A DNA stretch of 64,000 nt from Marinospirillum perlucidum (GTDB taxonomy: Bacteria; Pseudomonadota; Gammaproteobacteria; Pseudomonadales; Halomonadaceae). The translations under genes were made by a program, and so were the position numbers. Below, piece by piece: positions 1-7,612 of this stretch (its first letter is position 1; each line of letters opens with the position of its first letter). The stretch is taken from positions 62,001-126,000 of the forward strand of contig NZ_QFWJ01000006.1 of the NCBI RefSeq assembly GCF_003336805.1. Reading direction: 5' to 3'. The notes below the pieces were generated by a model. That model was not told where the DNA came from. It worked only from the letters and a program-made list of their open reading frames with translations, and did not search any database.

Positions 1-608
1 CTTTGATCGTGGGTCACAAAAACCACGGTCAAACCCAGCTGCTCGTGAAGATGCTTGATTTCCAACTGCATCTGTTCCCGCAGCTGCTTATCCAACGCCC
101 CCAGGGGCTCATCCATCAGCACCAGGCGGGGTTCAAAAACCAGAGCCCGGGCCAGAGCTACCCGCTGCTGCTGCCCACCGGAAAGTTGCTGGGGACGGCG
201 TTTGGCAAATTCACCCAGTTGGATGGTCTCAAGAATTTTCTTAACCCGGGCATCGGCTTCAGGTTTGGGAACCTTGCGGGCATTGAGTGGAAAGCGCAGA
301 TTGTCTTCCACGGTCATGTGCGGGAAGAGAGCGTAATTCTGAAACACCATGCCCAGATTACGTTTATGCGGCGGCAGACTGTTCAGCCTTTCTTCGCCCA
401 GATAGATATCCCCGGCTGTGGGCGTCTCGAACCCGGCCAGCATCATCAGGCAGGTCGTCTTGCCTGAGCCGGAAGGCCCCAGCAGGGTGACAAACTCACC
501 TTCAGCGATGTTCAGGTTAAGATCTTTGACCACCAGGCTTTCACCATCAAAGGTCTTTTGCACACCGCTAAATCTGACCAAGGGTGTCTTTTCAGCACCT
601 GCCTGCAT
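1..608 (-). CDS. ABC transporter ATP-binding protein, PotA-like (partial, runs off the left edge)
   Basis: ATP-hydrolysing subunit of an ABC importer, cytoplasmic face of the inner membrane. About 202 N-terminal residues are visible from an ATG at 608 and the frame is still open at base 1. Walker A (GPSGSGKT), the Q-loop segment FQNYALFPHMTV, the signature LSGGQQQR, Walker B (LVLMDEP) and the switch histidine (VTHDQ, at the very edge) are all intact, so the nucleotide-binding domain looks functional. This motif spelling is typical of spermidine/putrescine ATPases (PotA/PotG), but iron(III) and sulfate ATPases are close relatives and the substrate-specific C-terminal region is outside the window. 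The divergent PuuR-like regulator at 864 supports a polyamine role by inference. Confidence 0.9.
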   Translation of the reverse strand, partial: MQAGAEKTPLVRFSGVQKTFDGESLVVKDLNLNIAEGEFVTLLGPSGSGKTTCLMMLAGFETPTAGDIYLGEERLNSLPPHKRNLGMVFQNYALFPHMTVEDNLRFPLNARKVPKPEADARVKKILETIQLGEFAKRRPQQLSGGQQQRVALARALVFEPRLVLMDEPLGALDKQLREQMQLEIKHLHEQLGLTVVFVTHDQ

Positions 609-863
609 CGCTTGTCCTCCCTATCAGAATCACCGGATGCGTTAAATATATTTGACACTCGTAATACCAAGGCCCACTTCTTGCTTAAGAAAACAGATAA
701 AAGCCTCAGTAATTTAATCTATTTATAAGCATAAATTAGGCCAACTTGGAAAAAAGCGGTTACCAGGGCCTGTCAAGCGTTAATTTAATTAACCATCTGC
801 CCATTACTGCACCCCAAGTAATCATAAAAAATCTCCAGGCTTCAAAAGAGTGCATTTATCATC

Positions 864-1430
864 ATGAATCGGGATGTTTCCTCCAACACACTGAATCTCG
901 GACACCAGCTAAAAAGGCTGCGCCAGGAAAGAGGGCTGTCACAAAGAGAGCTGGCCCGACGGGCCGGTGTCACCCACGCCAGCATCTCCCTGATTGAATC
1001 CAACCAGTCCAGCCCTTCGGTGGCTTCCCTGAAAAAGGTACTGGATGGCCTTCCCATCAGTCTGGCGGATTTCTTTGCTCTGCCTTCTCCGCAGGAGGAT
1101 CAGGTGTTTTTTCGTGCCGAAGAGCTCCTGCCGCTGACGCGGGGGGCCATCAGTTTTCGTCAGGTGGGTAACATGCAGCATCACCAGCTGCAGCTTTTGC
1201 ATGAGCACTATGCGCCCGGAGCGGATACCGGCAGCAGTATGCTCCAGCATGAGGCGGAAGAAGCGGGTCTGGTCATCCAGGGAGAAATCGAACTGACAGT
1301 TGGCGAGCAGAAACGGGTTCTTAAAGCGGGAGATGCCTATCTTTTTGATAGCCGCCTGCCGCACCGCTTTCGCAATAAAAGCCAAGAGGAGTGCATTCTT
1401 GTCAGTGCTTGCACGCCGCCCTATCTGTAA
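864..1430 (+). CDS. XRE-family regulator with C-terminal cupin domain, PuuR-like
   Basis: 188-residue transcription factor. Residues about 12-66 form an XRE helix-turn-helix (GLSQRELARRAGVTHASIS). Residues about 105-186 form a small cupin barrel with the usual HEAEEAGLVIQGE stretch and a final PHRFRN segment, the effector-binding half. HTH plus cupin at this length is the architecture of PuuR, the putrescine-utilisation repressor, and of other small-molecule sensors. It is divergent from the PotA-like ATPase across 255 bp (609-863), which must hold both promoters; I see no clear operator there. Control of the neighbouring transporter is inferred from position. The ATG start has only a weak upstream AAGAG. 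Confidence 0.85.
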   Translation: MNRDVSSNTLNLGHQLKRLRQERGLSQRELARRAGVTHASISLIESNQSSPSVASLKKVLDGLPISLADFFALPSPQEDQVFFRAEELLPLTRGAISFRQVGNMQHHQLQLLHEHYAPGADTGSSMLQHEAEEAGLVIQGEIELTVGEQKRVLKAGDAYLFDSRLPHRFRNKSQEECILVSACTPPYL

Positions 1431-1461
1431 CCTCTCTTCCCGAAGCTGTTACCTCTAGCAA

Positions 1462-1524
1462 CGAGCCAAGGTAACAGCGCTTAGCTGCCAGCAGGTGTTT
1501 CTGCTATCCTTGGCTCGCTTTTTT
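1462..1524 (+). terminator. Likely terminator after the PuuR-like gene
   Basis: CGAGCCAAGG at 1462-1471 pairs perfectly with CCTTGGCTCG at 1508-1517, followed directly by a run of six T. The 36-nt loop is long but contains further self-complementary pieces (GCAG...CTGC). It lies 31 bp after the stop of the regulator and just before the GTG of the next gene, so it could instead fold in that gene's leader. Confidence 0.6.
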
Positions 1525-1548
1525 ATCTTTCTCCGACCCGGATGACCT

Positions 1549-2565
1549 GTGTCTCGGACGCTTCTGCTTAGACTGATCACAACTCTGGCGGTGGGTTTCC
1601 TGGGAGGCTGGCTCTTCAGCTTTCTGCAAATACCCCTGGCCTGGATGCTAGGCCCGCTTTTGGCCAACCTGCTGGTTTCTCTGGCAGGTATGCCTGTGGG
1701 CATCAAACCGGGGTTTCGGGCGGTTTTTCTGGGCAGTCTGGGGGTCATTCTCGGCGGTCAGGCCAGTCAGGATACGCTGCAACAAGCCAGTAACTGGCCA
1801 GGCAGCCTGGCTCTGCTGACTCTAGGGGTCATTCTGATTATTCTCGGGGTCAGCATCTACTTTCGCCGAATGGCGGGTTTTGACCAGGCTTCAGCGTGGT
1901 TTTCCGCTGTACCCGGTGCCATGACTTCAATGATTCTCATGGGCGGACAGGCTGGCGGCGATGAGCGCAAAATTACGCTGGCTCATGCTCTGCGCCTGAC
2001 TTTTGTCGTTCTGCTGGTTCCTTCTCTTTTCTGGGTGTTTTACACCCCGCCTCCGACCAGTGAAAACCCGCTTTTCCAGGAAGCTCAGAATCTCTGGCTG
2101 CTGGCAGGCATTCTCCCAGCCTGGTGGCTGGGCAAGCGTCTGCGCCTGCCCACTCCGGAATTTACCGCGCCCTTGTTCATGAGCGTAACCGCTGCAGTGA
2201 ATGGCTATGCCTTTACCGGAACTCAAACGCTGGTGGCAGCGACTTTTCTGGTGTTGGGAGCTTCGATCGGTGCCCGCTTTTATGGCACCCGCCCGGGAGA
2301 ACTACTCTGGTTGGGCAAACATGCTTTGGGTGCAACCCTGGTTGCCTTGAGCCTGGCAGCCTTTTCTGCCTGGATGATGCACTGGTTACTGGGGTTACCT
2401 TTTGCGACGGCTATGCTGACCATGACCCCGGGGGGGATAGGAGAAATGGCCATGGTCGCCCTGGCTCTAGGGGTAGACCCGGTGTTTATCGCCGTCCATC
2501 ATTTATTCAGGATTCTTGCTCTCATGCTGATCATCCCCTTCCTGGTTCGCTTCTGGCGCAACTGA
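1549..2565 (+). CDS. AbrB-family membrane protein
   Basis: 338-residue integral inner-membrane protein of the AbrB family (duplicated membrane domain, PF05145 type). Two homologous halves of about five hydrophobic helices each are recognisable. The first opens with GGWLFSFLQIPLAWMLGP; the second contains MLTMTPGGIGEMAMVALALG, which mirrors the FSAVPGAMTSMILMG stretch of the first half. Some members are named after a link to ammonia monooxygenase, but their transported substrate is not established. The start is a GTG at 1549; no in-frame ATG lies nearby. The 3' end overlaps the convergent cyclic-nucleotide-binding gene by 63 bp. Confidence 0.85.
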   Translation: MSRTLLLRLITTLAVGFLGGWLFSFLQIPLAWMLGPLLANLLVSLAGMPVGIKPGFRAVFLGSLGVILGGQASQDTLQQASNWPGSLALLTLGVILIILGVSIYFRRMAGFDQASAWFSAVPGAMTSMILMGGQAGGDERKITLAHALRLTFVVLLVPSLFWVFYTPPPTSENPLFQEAQNLWLLAGILPAWWLGKRLRLPTPEFTAPLFMSVTAAVNGYAFTGTQTLVAATFLVLGASIGARFYGTRPGELLWLGKHALGATLVALSLAAFSAWMMHWLLGLPFATAMLTMTPGGIGEMAMVALALGVDPVFIAVHHLFRILALMLIIPFLVRFWRN

Positions 2566-3066
2566 GGGTTTTTCCTTTTCTTTCCTCGGGGGAGCCTTGA
2601 TGCCACCCTGGTTACCCAGCTCCATATTCTTCTGTTGCAAGCGCTCAATCAACTTGAGAATGATCTGATCCTTGATCTTTTCACGTGCTGAAGGAGCCAT
2701 GCTTTTCAGAGCCACGCGACTGCAACGGAAAAGCACTGTCTGACGGGTGGCCACAACACTGGCGGTGCGCGGGCTGTCAGTCAGAAAAGCCACTTCACCC
2801 ACGGTTTCACCGGGAGGAATGGAGGCAATGCGGACTTCCTTACCCGCTTCATTAGTGACCCGCACATCCAGTTCACCACTCAAGGGAATATAAAGCGTGG
2901 GATCAACACTCCCCTGCTTGATAACATATTCGCCTTCCTCGGCCAGCACGATCATTCCCTTGCCTTCAACCAGCAGCTGCTTATCCGTTTCAGGAAAATC
3001 CTTGAAGAACTCCAGCCGGGACAGCAGCTGCATGATTTTATGTCGGAGCGTATTGATCTGTTTCAT
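2503..3066 (-). CDS. Stand-alone cyclic-nucleotide-binding-domain protein
   Basis: 187 residues. Residues about 15-135 form a cNMP-binding beta-barrel (EGEYVIKQGS, the PGETVGEVAFLTDSPRTASV phosphate-binding cassette, then a short hinge). The phosphate-binding cassette has G-E and R-T/A in the expected places, so ligand binding is plausible. Unlike CRP/FNR there is no C-terminal helix-turn-helix. The tail (about 150-187) is a charged, probably disordered Lys/Glu/Pro-rich segment. Such proteins usually act as regulatory subunits through a partner; none is visible. It lies 132 bp downstream of the EncFtn gene on the same strand. The last 63 bp overlap the end of the AbrB gene. Confidence 0.85.
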   Translation of the reverse strand: MKQINTLRHKIMQLLSRLEFFKDFPETDKQLLVEGKGMIVLAEEGEYVIKQGSVDPTLYIPLSGELDVRVTNEAGKEVRIASIPPGETVGEVAFLTDSPRTASVVATRQTVLFRCSRVALKSMAPSAREKIKDQIILKLIERLQQKNMELGNQGGIKAPPRKEKEKPSVAPEANQEGDDQHESKNPE

Positions 3067-3168
3067 TGCCTGCCTTTTCCGTTCCTGTCGTTATTTGCTG
3101 CCAAGGATAGCAGAGGAATCCGGGTAAAAAACCTGACCCAGTTAAAGTTTTTTGGAAATTTGCGCCCA

Positions 3169-3189
3169 GGCCTGCCCGGCAGGCAGGCC
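3169..3189 (-). other. GC-rich hairpin just after the EncFtn gene
   Basis: GGCCTGCC (3169-3176) and GGCAGGCC (3182-3189) form a perfect 8-bp stem with a 5-nt loop, 9 bp beyond the EncFtn stop. No T-tract follows on the minus strand, so it may stabilise the messenger or be a weak terminator rather than a classical one. Confidence 0.5.
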
Positions 3190-3198
3190 CCAAGCTGA

Positions 3199-3489
3199 TC
3201 AGTCGTGATGACCCAAGGGCTTGTCGGTAAACATGAATTCCTTCAGGTACTTGTCGAATACGGCATTGTTGCGGCGAATCCACTCCAGTGCCATGGCCGC
3301 ATGTTCAATTTCTTCATCACGGTTGTGGGCCAGGATCGCTGCCAATTCCTTGTCTTTACAGGCATCGACACGCTGGTTGTACCAGTCGACAGCTTCCAGT
3401 TCTTCCATCAGGGAAACGATCGCGCGATGAAAATCACGCGTTTCATCGGTCAACTCGGAAACCGGTTCATGATAGCCTTCATTTGACAT
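3199..3489 (-). CDS. Encapsulin-type ferritin (EncFtn), free-standing short form
   Basis: 96-residue ferritin-like protein matching the EncFtn family, which assembles into rings of dimers and oxidises Fe(II) at a centre formed between subunits. Shared segments include HRAIVSLMEELEAVDWY and AILAHNRDEE. By alignment from memory with the Rhodospirillum rubrum protein, ferroxidase ligands E32/E62/H65 fall on E30, E60 and H63, and W38/Y39 on W36/Y37. The known protein continues with a tail ending in an encapsulin-targeting peptide. Here the chain stops at residue 96 (KPLGHHD) with no such tail, and no encapsulin shell gene is in the window. Strong ribosome-binding site AGAAGGAG before the ATG. Confidence 0.88.
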   Translation of the reverse strand: MSNEGYHEPVSELTDETRDFHRAIVSLMEELEAVDWYNQRVDACKDKELAAILAHNRDEEIEHAAMALEWIRRNNAVFDKYLKEFMFTDKPLGHHD

Positions 3490-3550
3490 GGGCTTCTCCT
3501 TCTTTGCTAGATTATAAGAAATTCACAAATCAAGACGAATTTAGCAAACC

Positions 3551-4021
3551 TTGGATCAATCACCAAAAAAATCCCGTTTAACCCTGACCTTCAGCAAACT
3601 TCTGGCTACAGTCACCGGCCTGCTTCTGGTCGCAGTTTTGGGTGCCTGGCTGGTTTGGCAAAGCCCCTGGTTCTATCAACCACCGCCTGCCAATCAACCC
3701 GCCTTGAATACACCCCAGCAGGTTTTTGTCTATGGCACCCTGACCTGGGATTGGTTGCGCTTTTTGATTCTGCGAGGGCCCAGCACTGCCCGGGATGCCC
3801 AGTTGCCCGGCTACCAAAAAAAAGGCCTGGATCTGGAACCCGAACCCGGCTCTCGGGTTCAGGGCCAGGTATTGACGGTTTCGCCACAGGAACTGGCTCG
3901 CCTGGATCGCTATGAACGTCTGGGCATCAAGTATCAGCGCCAGCTGAAAACCCTGGCCGATGGCAGCCAGGCCTGGGTTTACCAGCTACTGTCTCCACCC
4001 GCTGAAGAAGAGCAACCCTGA
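3551..4021 (+). CDS. Gamma-glutamylcyclotransferase-fold protein with N-terminal membrane anchor
   Basis: 156 residues. One hydrophobic helix at about 15-36 is followed by a GGCT/AIG2-fold domain from about 55. The substrate-binding YGTL motif is at 61-64, preceded by VFV, and the acidic stretch LDRYERLG near residue 118 holds the expected catalytic glutamate. Family members cleave gamma-glutamyl amides to 5-oxoproline; membrane anchoring is unusual and the substrate here is unknown. The start is a TTG at 3551 with no good Shine-Dalgarno; no upstream in-frame ATG was found. Followed 14 bp later by an unknown membrane-anchored protein, likely co-transcribed. Confidence 0.7.
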   Translation: MDQSPKKSRLTLTFSKLLATVTGLLLVAVLGAWLVWQSPWFYQPPPANQPALNTPQQVFVYGTLTWDWLRFLILRGPSTARDAQLPGYQKKGLDLEPEPGSRVQGQVLTVSPQELARLDRYERLGIKYQRQLKTLADGSQAWVYQLLSPPAEEEQP

Positions 4022-4035
4022 ACAGGGGCCCCATC

Positions 4036-4689
4036 ATGGAGTGGATTACCGCGTTAAGCAGTGCCGTCATGGCCCTGGTCTGGGTCGTCTATTTCCAGCT
4101 TTTTTTCCAGCAGTACCGACGTGGCAATCGTCCCTATCTGGTGATCCATCATGCCCAGCATGAGCAGCTGGATGCTCTTTGTCTTTTGGTCAACATGAGC
4201 GAAGAAGCTGTTCATATCCAATGCGTGCAGTTGGAAGTCTATCTGCAATCGGGAGCTTCGCGCATTTTTACAATTACCGAATACGCCCGGGTCAATCCCG
4301 ATGACCAGAATCTGCAGCGTATCCTTCGCCAGGGTCCGCTCCAGGCCGGGGGCTATCTGGTACTGGGTTCGTTTCGCAATCTTTTGCTGGGGCGTAAAAG
4401 CCAGCACCAGCAAGCCAGCCACCTACTTGAAGAAATTCGTGAGTTGGAAATCAGAACAGCGGTCATTCACGGACCCAGTAAGCATCCGGTCGGAGCCAGG
4501 CGACGCTTTTATCTGCGTCATGACGGCAAGCAGTCACAAATCTACCCGCAGAATATCCATACCCAACAGTTGCTCCGCCGCCGTGATCAGAAGAAGGTTC
4601 GCCAATGGCTAGAGTACGAGCTCAAACCGCGCAATACCGGTAGCCGCCCCTCGGATCATTCCGGCCAGGGGCAGGAGATCTCAGGATGA
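4036..4689 (+). CDS. Unknown membrane-anchored protein
   Basis: 217 residues, family not recognised. One N-terminal transmembrane helix (about 5-25) is followed by a basic patch (YRRGNRPYL) and a predominantly beta-rich soluble domain (about 35-130) with the look of an immunoglobulin-like fold. The last 80 residues are strongly basic (RRRDQKK, RRRFYLRHD) and probably cytoplasmic. AGGGG lies 7 nt before the ATG. It follows the GGCT-like gene by 14 bp, and its last 9 bp overlap the end of the convergent PAS-GGDEF-EAL gene. No function proposed. Confidence 0.75.
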   Translation: MEWITALSSAVMALVWVVYFQLFFQQYRRGNRPYLVIHHAQHEQLDALCLLVNMSEEAVHIQCVQLEVYLQSGASRIFTITEYARVNPDDQNLQRILRQGPLQAGGYLVLGSFRNLLLGRKSQHQQASHLLEEIRELEIRTAVIHGPSKHPVGARRRFYLRHDGKQSQIYPQNIHTQQLLRRRDQKKVRQWLEYELKPRNTGSRPSDHSGQGQEISG

Positions 4690-6408
4690 GGGGCAAACAC
4701 CCGAATCCTGATCGCGCGGCTCTTCATGCGGATTGATCAGGCGAGCAAATTCGGCTTCGGGTAAAGGCCGATAGAAATAAAAACCCTGCACCTTGATATC
4801 GCCCAGTTCACTCAGCAGCTCAATCTGATGCTCTTCTTCCACGCCTTCAACCACGACCTGCAGGTCCAGGGTCTGGGCCAAGACAACGATAGAGCGAAGC
4901 AATTTAAGCGAACGCATGTCCTGATCGATGCGCTGCAAGAAGCTACGATCAATTTTCAATTCATTCAGGGGCAGGCTATCCAAGTAGGAAAGGCTGGAAT
5001 AGCCGGTACCAAAATCATCCAAAGAGATTTGAAAGCCACGTGACTGGAGTTCACCCAACAGACAGGTCGCCGCTTCACCGTTGCGAATCATCGCCCCTTC
5101 GGTGATTTCCAGCTGGATCACATTCGGCTGCAGACCTTCACGACGCACCTCTGCGGCGAGCCAGTCGGCAAAATCATCCTGATCCAATTGATGCGCAGAC
5201 AGATTAACTGCTAGGGTCGGCACTTCATATCCAGCTTGCAGCCATTCTCGAATGTGCATCAGAGCCTGGCGGATCACCCAGCGATCCAGGCGCACACAAA
5301 GCCTTGTCTGCTCGGCAATGGGGATAAATTCACCCGGAGAGATCCAGCCCAGCAGGGGGTGGTTCCAGCGCAAAAGAGCTTCAGCGCCGCATAGGCACCT
5401 TTTACTCAGACAGATTTTAGGCTGAAAATAGAGTTCCAGCCCTGGCTGCTTATAGCCATTGAACAACTCGGTCAGTTCCTGTTCGATAATCATCTGGCGC
5501 TGTTGCTGTTGATGCTGACCATGGTCAAAGAACTGAAAACCCTGGCGACCGGACTTTTTGGCTTGGACATGAGCATGCTCGGCAGCCTGAATCAGCGTCT
5601 CCTTATTCATGGCATCCTGAGGAAACAAGGCAATACCGACGCTGGGACGCATCAACAGGGATTTATCCTTGAGCGTGATCCCCCGACTCAACTCTCGCAC
5701 GATTTGTTCGGCCAGATGCGACATGGCGGAGACTTGCGCATCACTGTGACGCAAAACAGCAAAAGTATCTCCCTGCAAACGCACCAGAGTATCGGACGAA
5801 TCCACCAACAGATGCAGCCGTTCGGCTTGAGTGCAAATCACCTGGTCGCCAGCCACCATGCCGAAGTGATCATTAATGGGTCGCAGTCGCCCTACATCCA
5901 GAATCATCAGAGCCAAGACATCACCCCGGCGCCGGCATTCTGCCAAAGCTTGATCCAGGCGATTCATTAACAGCTGGCGATTGCCCAGACGTGTCAGGGG
6001 ATCATTGAAGGCCAGAAATTCAACCTCGGCCTCCTTGGCCCTCAATTCACTAAGATCGTGGGAGATGGCTACATAATGGGAAACCTGGTCATCTTCATCT
6101 TCAATGGCATTGATGGATAACCATTGCAGGTAGATCTCGCCTGTTTTGCGACGGTTCCAGACTTCACCGGCCCAACTGCCCTGGCGACCGATCTCGGCCC
6201 ACATGGCTTGATAAAAGCTGGGGGGATGGCGCTCGGAACGCAAAAGCGCAGGCGTCTTGCCCAAAGCCTCGGCTTCGGTATAACCGGTAATCTGGGTAAA
6301 AGCCTTGTTGACCTGCAGAATTCGACCGCGGGCATCGGTCACCAGAATGGATTCCAGGGTATTTTCCATTACCCTTTCAATCAGCTTGAAACAGTTAATA
6401 TTTTTCAT
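4681..6408 (-). CDS. PAS-GGDEF(degenerate)-EAL cyclic-di-GMP phosphodiesterase
   Basis: 575-residue cytoplasmic signalling protein. PAS sensor at about 10-122 with a following PAC motif, GGDEF-like domain at about 130-295, EAL domain at about 315-560. The cyclase signature reads QGDTF (212-216) instead of GGDEF, so synthesis of c-di-GMP is unlikely. The EAL half keeps its catalytic set: EALLRW (343 on), NLSAHQ, LEITEG, DDFGTGYSS, LKIDRSF and EGVEEE. The expected activity is therefore c-di-GMP hydrolysis to pGpG, with the PAS (possibly flavin or haem) and dead GGDEF as regulators. The ATG at 6408 has a weak ribosome-binding site; M14 is an alternative start. Confidence 0.9.
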   Translation of the reverse strand: MKNINCFKLIERVMENTLESILVTDARGRILQVNKAFTQITGYTEAEALGKTPALLRSERHPPSFYQAMWAEIGRQGSWAGEVWNRRKTGEIYLQWLSINAIEDEDDQVSHYVAISHDLSELRAKEAEVEFLAFNDPLTRLGNRQLLMNRLDQALAECRRRGDVLALMILDVGRLRPINDHFGMVAGDQVICTQAERLHLLVDSSDTLVRLQGDTFAVLRHSDAQVSAMSHLAEQIVRELSRGITLKDKSLLMRPSVGIALFPQDAMNKETLIQAAEHAHVQAKKSGRQGFQFFDHGQHQQQQRQMIIEQELTELFNGYKQPGLELYFQPKICLSKRCLCGAEALLRWNHPLLGWISPGEFIPIAEQTRLCVRLDRWVIRQALMHIREWLQAGYEVPTLAVNLSAHQLDQDDFADWLAAEVRREGLQPNVIQLEITEGAMIRNGEAATCLLGELQSRGFQISLDDFGTGYSSLSYLDSLPLNELKIDRSFLQRIDQDMRSLKLLRSIVVLAQTLDLQVVVEGVEEEHQIELLSELGDIKVQGFYFYRPLPEAEFARLINPHEEPRDQDSGVCPSS

Positions 6409-6484
6409 ATTGAATCTGCAGGTCTAAGCATTAATTAAAAGCTGTACAAAGATGCTACAAAAATAACATCTAAGCCTTCCACCA

Positions 6485-7525
6485 TCAACGGGCAATCACC
6501 CGGTAAACCGGCCTTAAAGCCGGTATCTGGGATAATACCACCTGGATCACCGTCATCAGGGGAACCGCCAGAAAAAAGCCCACCGGCCCCCAGAGCCAGC
6601 CCCAGAAGAAAATGGAAAAGAACACCACGATAGGATTCACAGCCATTCTGAAACCGTGGATATAGGGTTCGAAGAAAGTTCCCACCAGCGCTGTCAGGGT
6701 GAGGTAGGCAAGCGGCACCAGAAGAATTGCCCAGAGGGCGTCCAGACTGGTTGCCGCCACCATAGAGAGTAACCCCAGTGCCGTGGTAACCCCCAGGTAG
6801 GGAATAAAACGTGCTGCACCCCCGATCAGCCCCCAGAAGACAGGGTTAGGCAGCCCCACCGCCCAGCAAATCAAGGCTGTAATCAGCCCTACCCCCAGGT
6901 TGGTCAGGGTAAAAACGCCCAGAAAACCGGCCACTTGCTTTTGGCTGCTACGAACAATCCCCAGAAAGATATGCCGGCGTCCGGTGGGAAGTTGACGCGC
7001 CAGATTGCGGATCAGATGGTCACCACTGACCAGAAAGAAATAGGTCAGAATGATTGCCAGCACCAACCCCACCACGACTTCCTGCACCTGGTCGGCCAAT
7101 TGGCTCCGCCAGGAATCCGTCGACAGGAGCACCGTCTGCACCTGGTCACCGGACAAGGCGCCAACAGATTCTTCCAGCTGTTCGGCCGAACGCGACAGGC
7201 GATTCAACTGTGAATGCAGCTGAGAGTCCTGCAAAAAAAGGTTGGAGAGGATTTCAGGAGCCTTTTCGGCCCAGTCCAGGGCCGGCGTGGCAACACTGGC
7301 CACCAGCCCTCCCAGCAGGGATACCAGCAAGACCAGTAAACAGAAGGCGGTCAAGGGTTTGGGCAGATGCCAGCGGCGTCTGGCCTTGAGAACCAGGGGC
7401 GAAAGCACCAGACTGATCATGAAAGCTACCACCAGCGGCAACACCAGTTCATGAGCTATATAAAGGGTATACAAAATCCCCAGCCCCAAAAGGGCCTGAA
7501 GACTGGTGGAGGATCTGGCTTGCAT
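6485..7525 (-). CDS. AI-2E family transporter (PerM/TqsA-like)
   Basis: About 346-residue polytopic inner-membrane protein of the AI-2E family (formerly UPF0118). Hydrophobic helices cover residues 10-85. A soluble amphipathic segment follows (about 90-145), then four or more helices with the family stretches GLPNPVFWGLIGGAARFIPYLG (quoted by its ends GLPNP and IPYLG) and the C-terminal WGWLWGPVGFFLAVPLM. Members include the autoinducer-2 exporter TqsA and Na+/H+ antiporters, so the substrate cannot be told. I prefer the ATG at 7525 (AAGG 7 nt upstream) over a GTG at 7543. Confidence 0.85.
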   Translation of the reverse strand: MQARSSTSLQALLGLGILYTLYIAHELVLPLVVAFMISLVLSPLVLKARRRWHLPKPLTAFCLLVLLVSLLGGLVASVATPALDWAEKAPEILSNLFLQDSQLHSQLNRLSRSAEQLEESVGALSGDQVQTVLLSTDSWRSQLADQVQEVVVGLVLAIILTYFFLVSGDHLIRNLARQLPTGRRHIFLGIVRSSQKQVAGFLGVFTLTNLGVGLITALICWAVGLPNPVFWGLIGGAARFIPYLGVTTALGLLSMVAATSLDALWAILLVPLAYLTLTALVGTFFEPYIHGFRMAVNPIVVFFSIFFWGWLWGPVGFFLAVPLMTVIQVVLSQIPALRPVYRVIAR

Positions 7526-7612
7526 AGGCTGGCCTTGGGTCACCTCTGCTGATAGGTTGGCTTGAAGGCTCGGGCAACACTTGTTCGATAAAGCGACTAG
7601 TCATCACTATAC

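Noticed and set aside
3169-3189. Classical rho-independent terminator after EncFtn
   Set aside because: Stem is strong but no T-tract follows on the minus strand; listed only as a hairpin.
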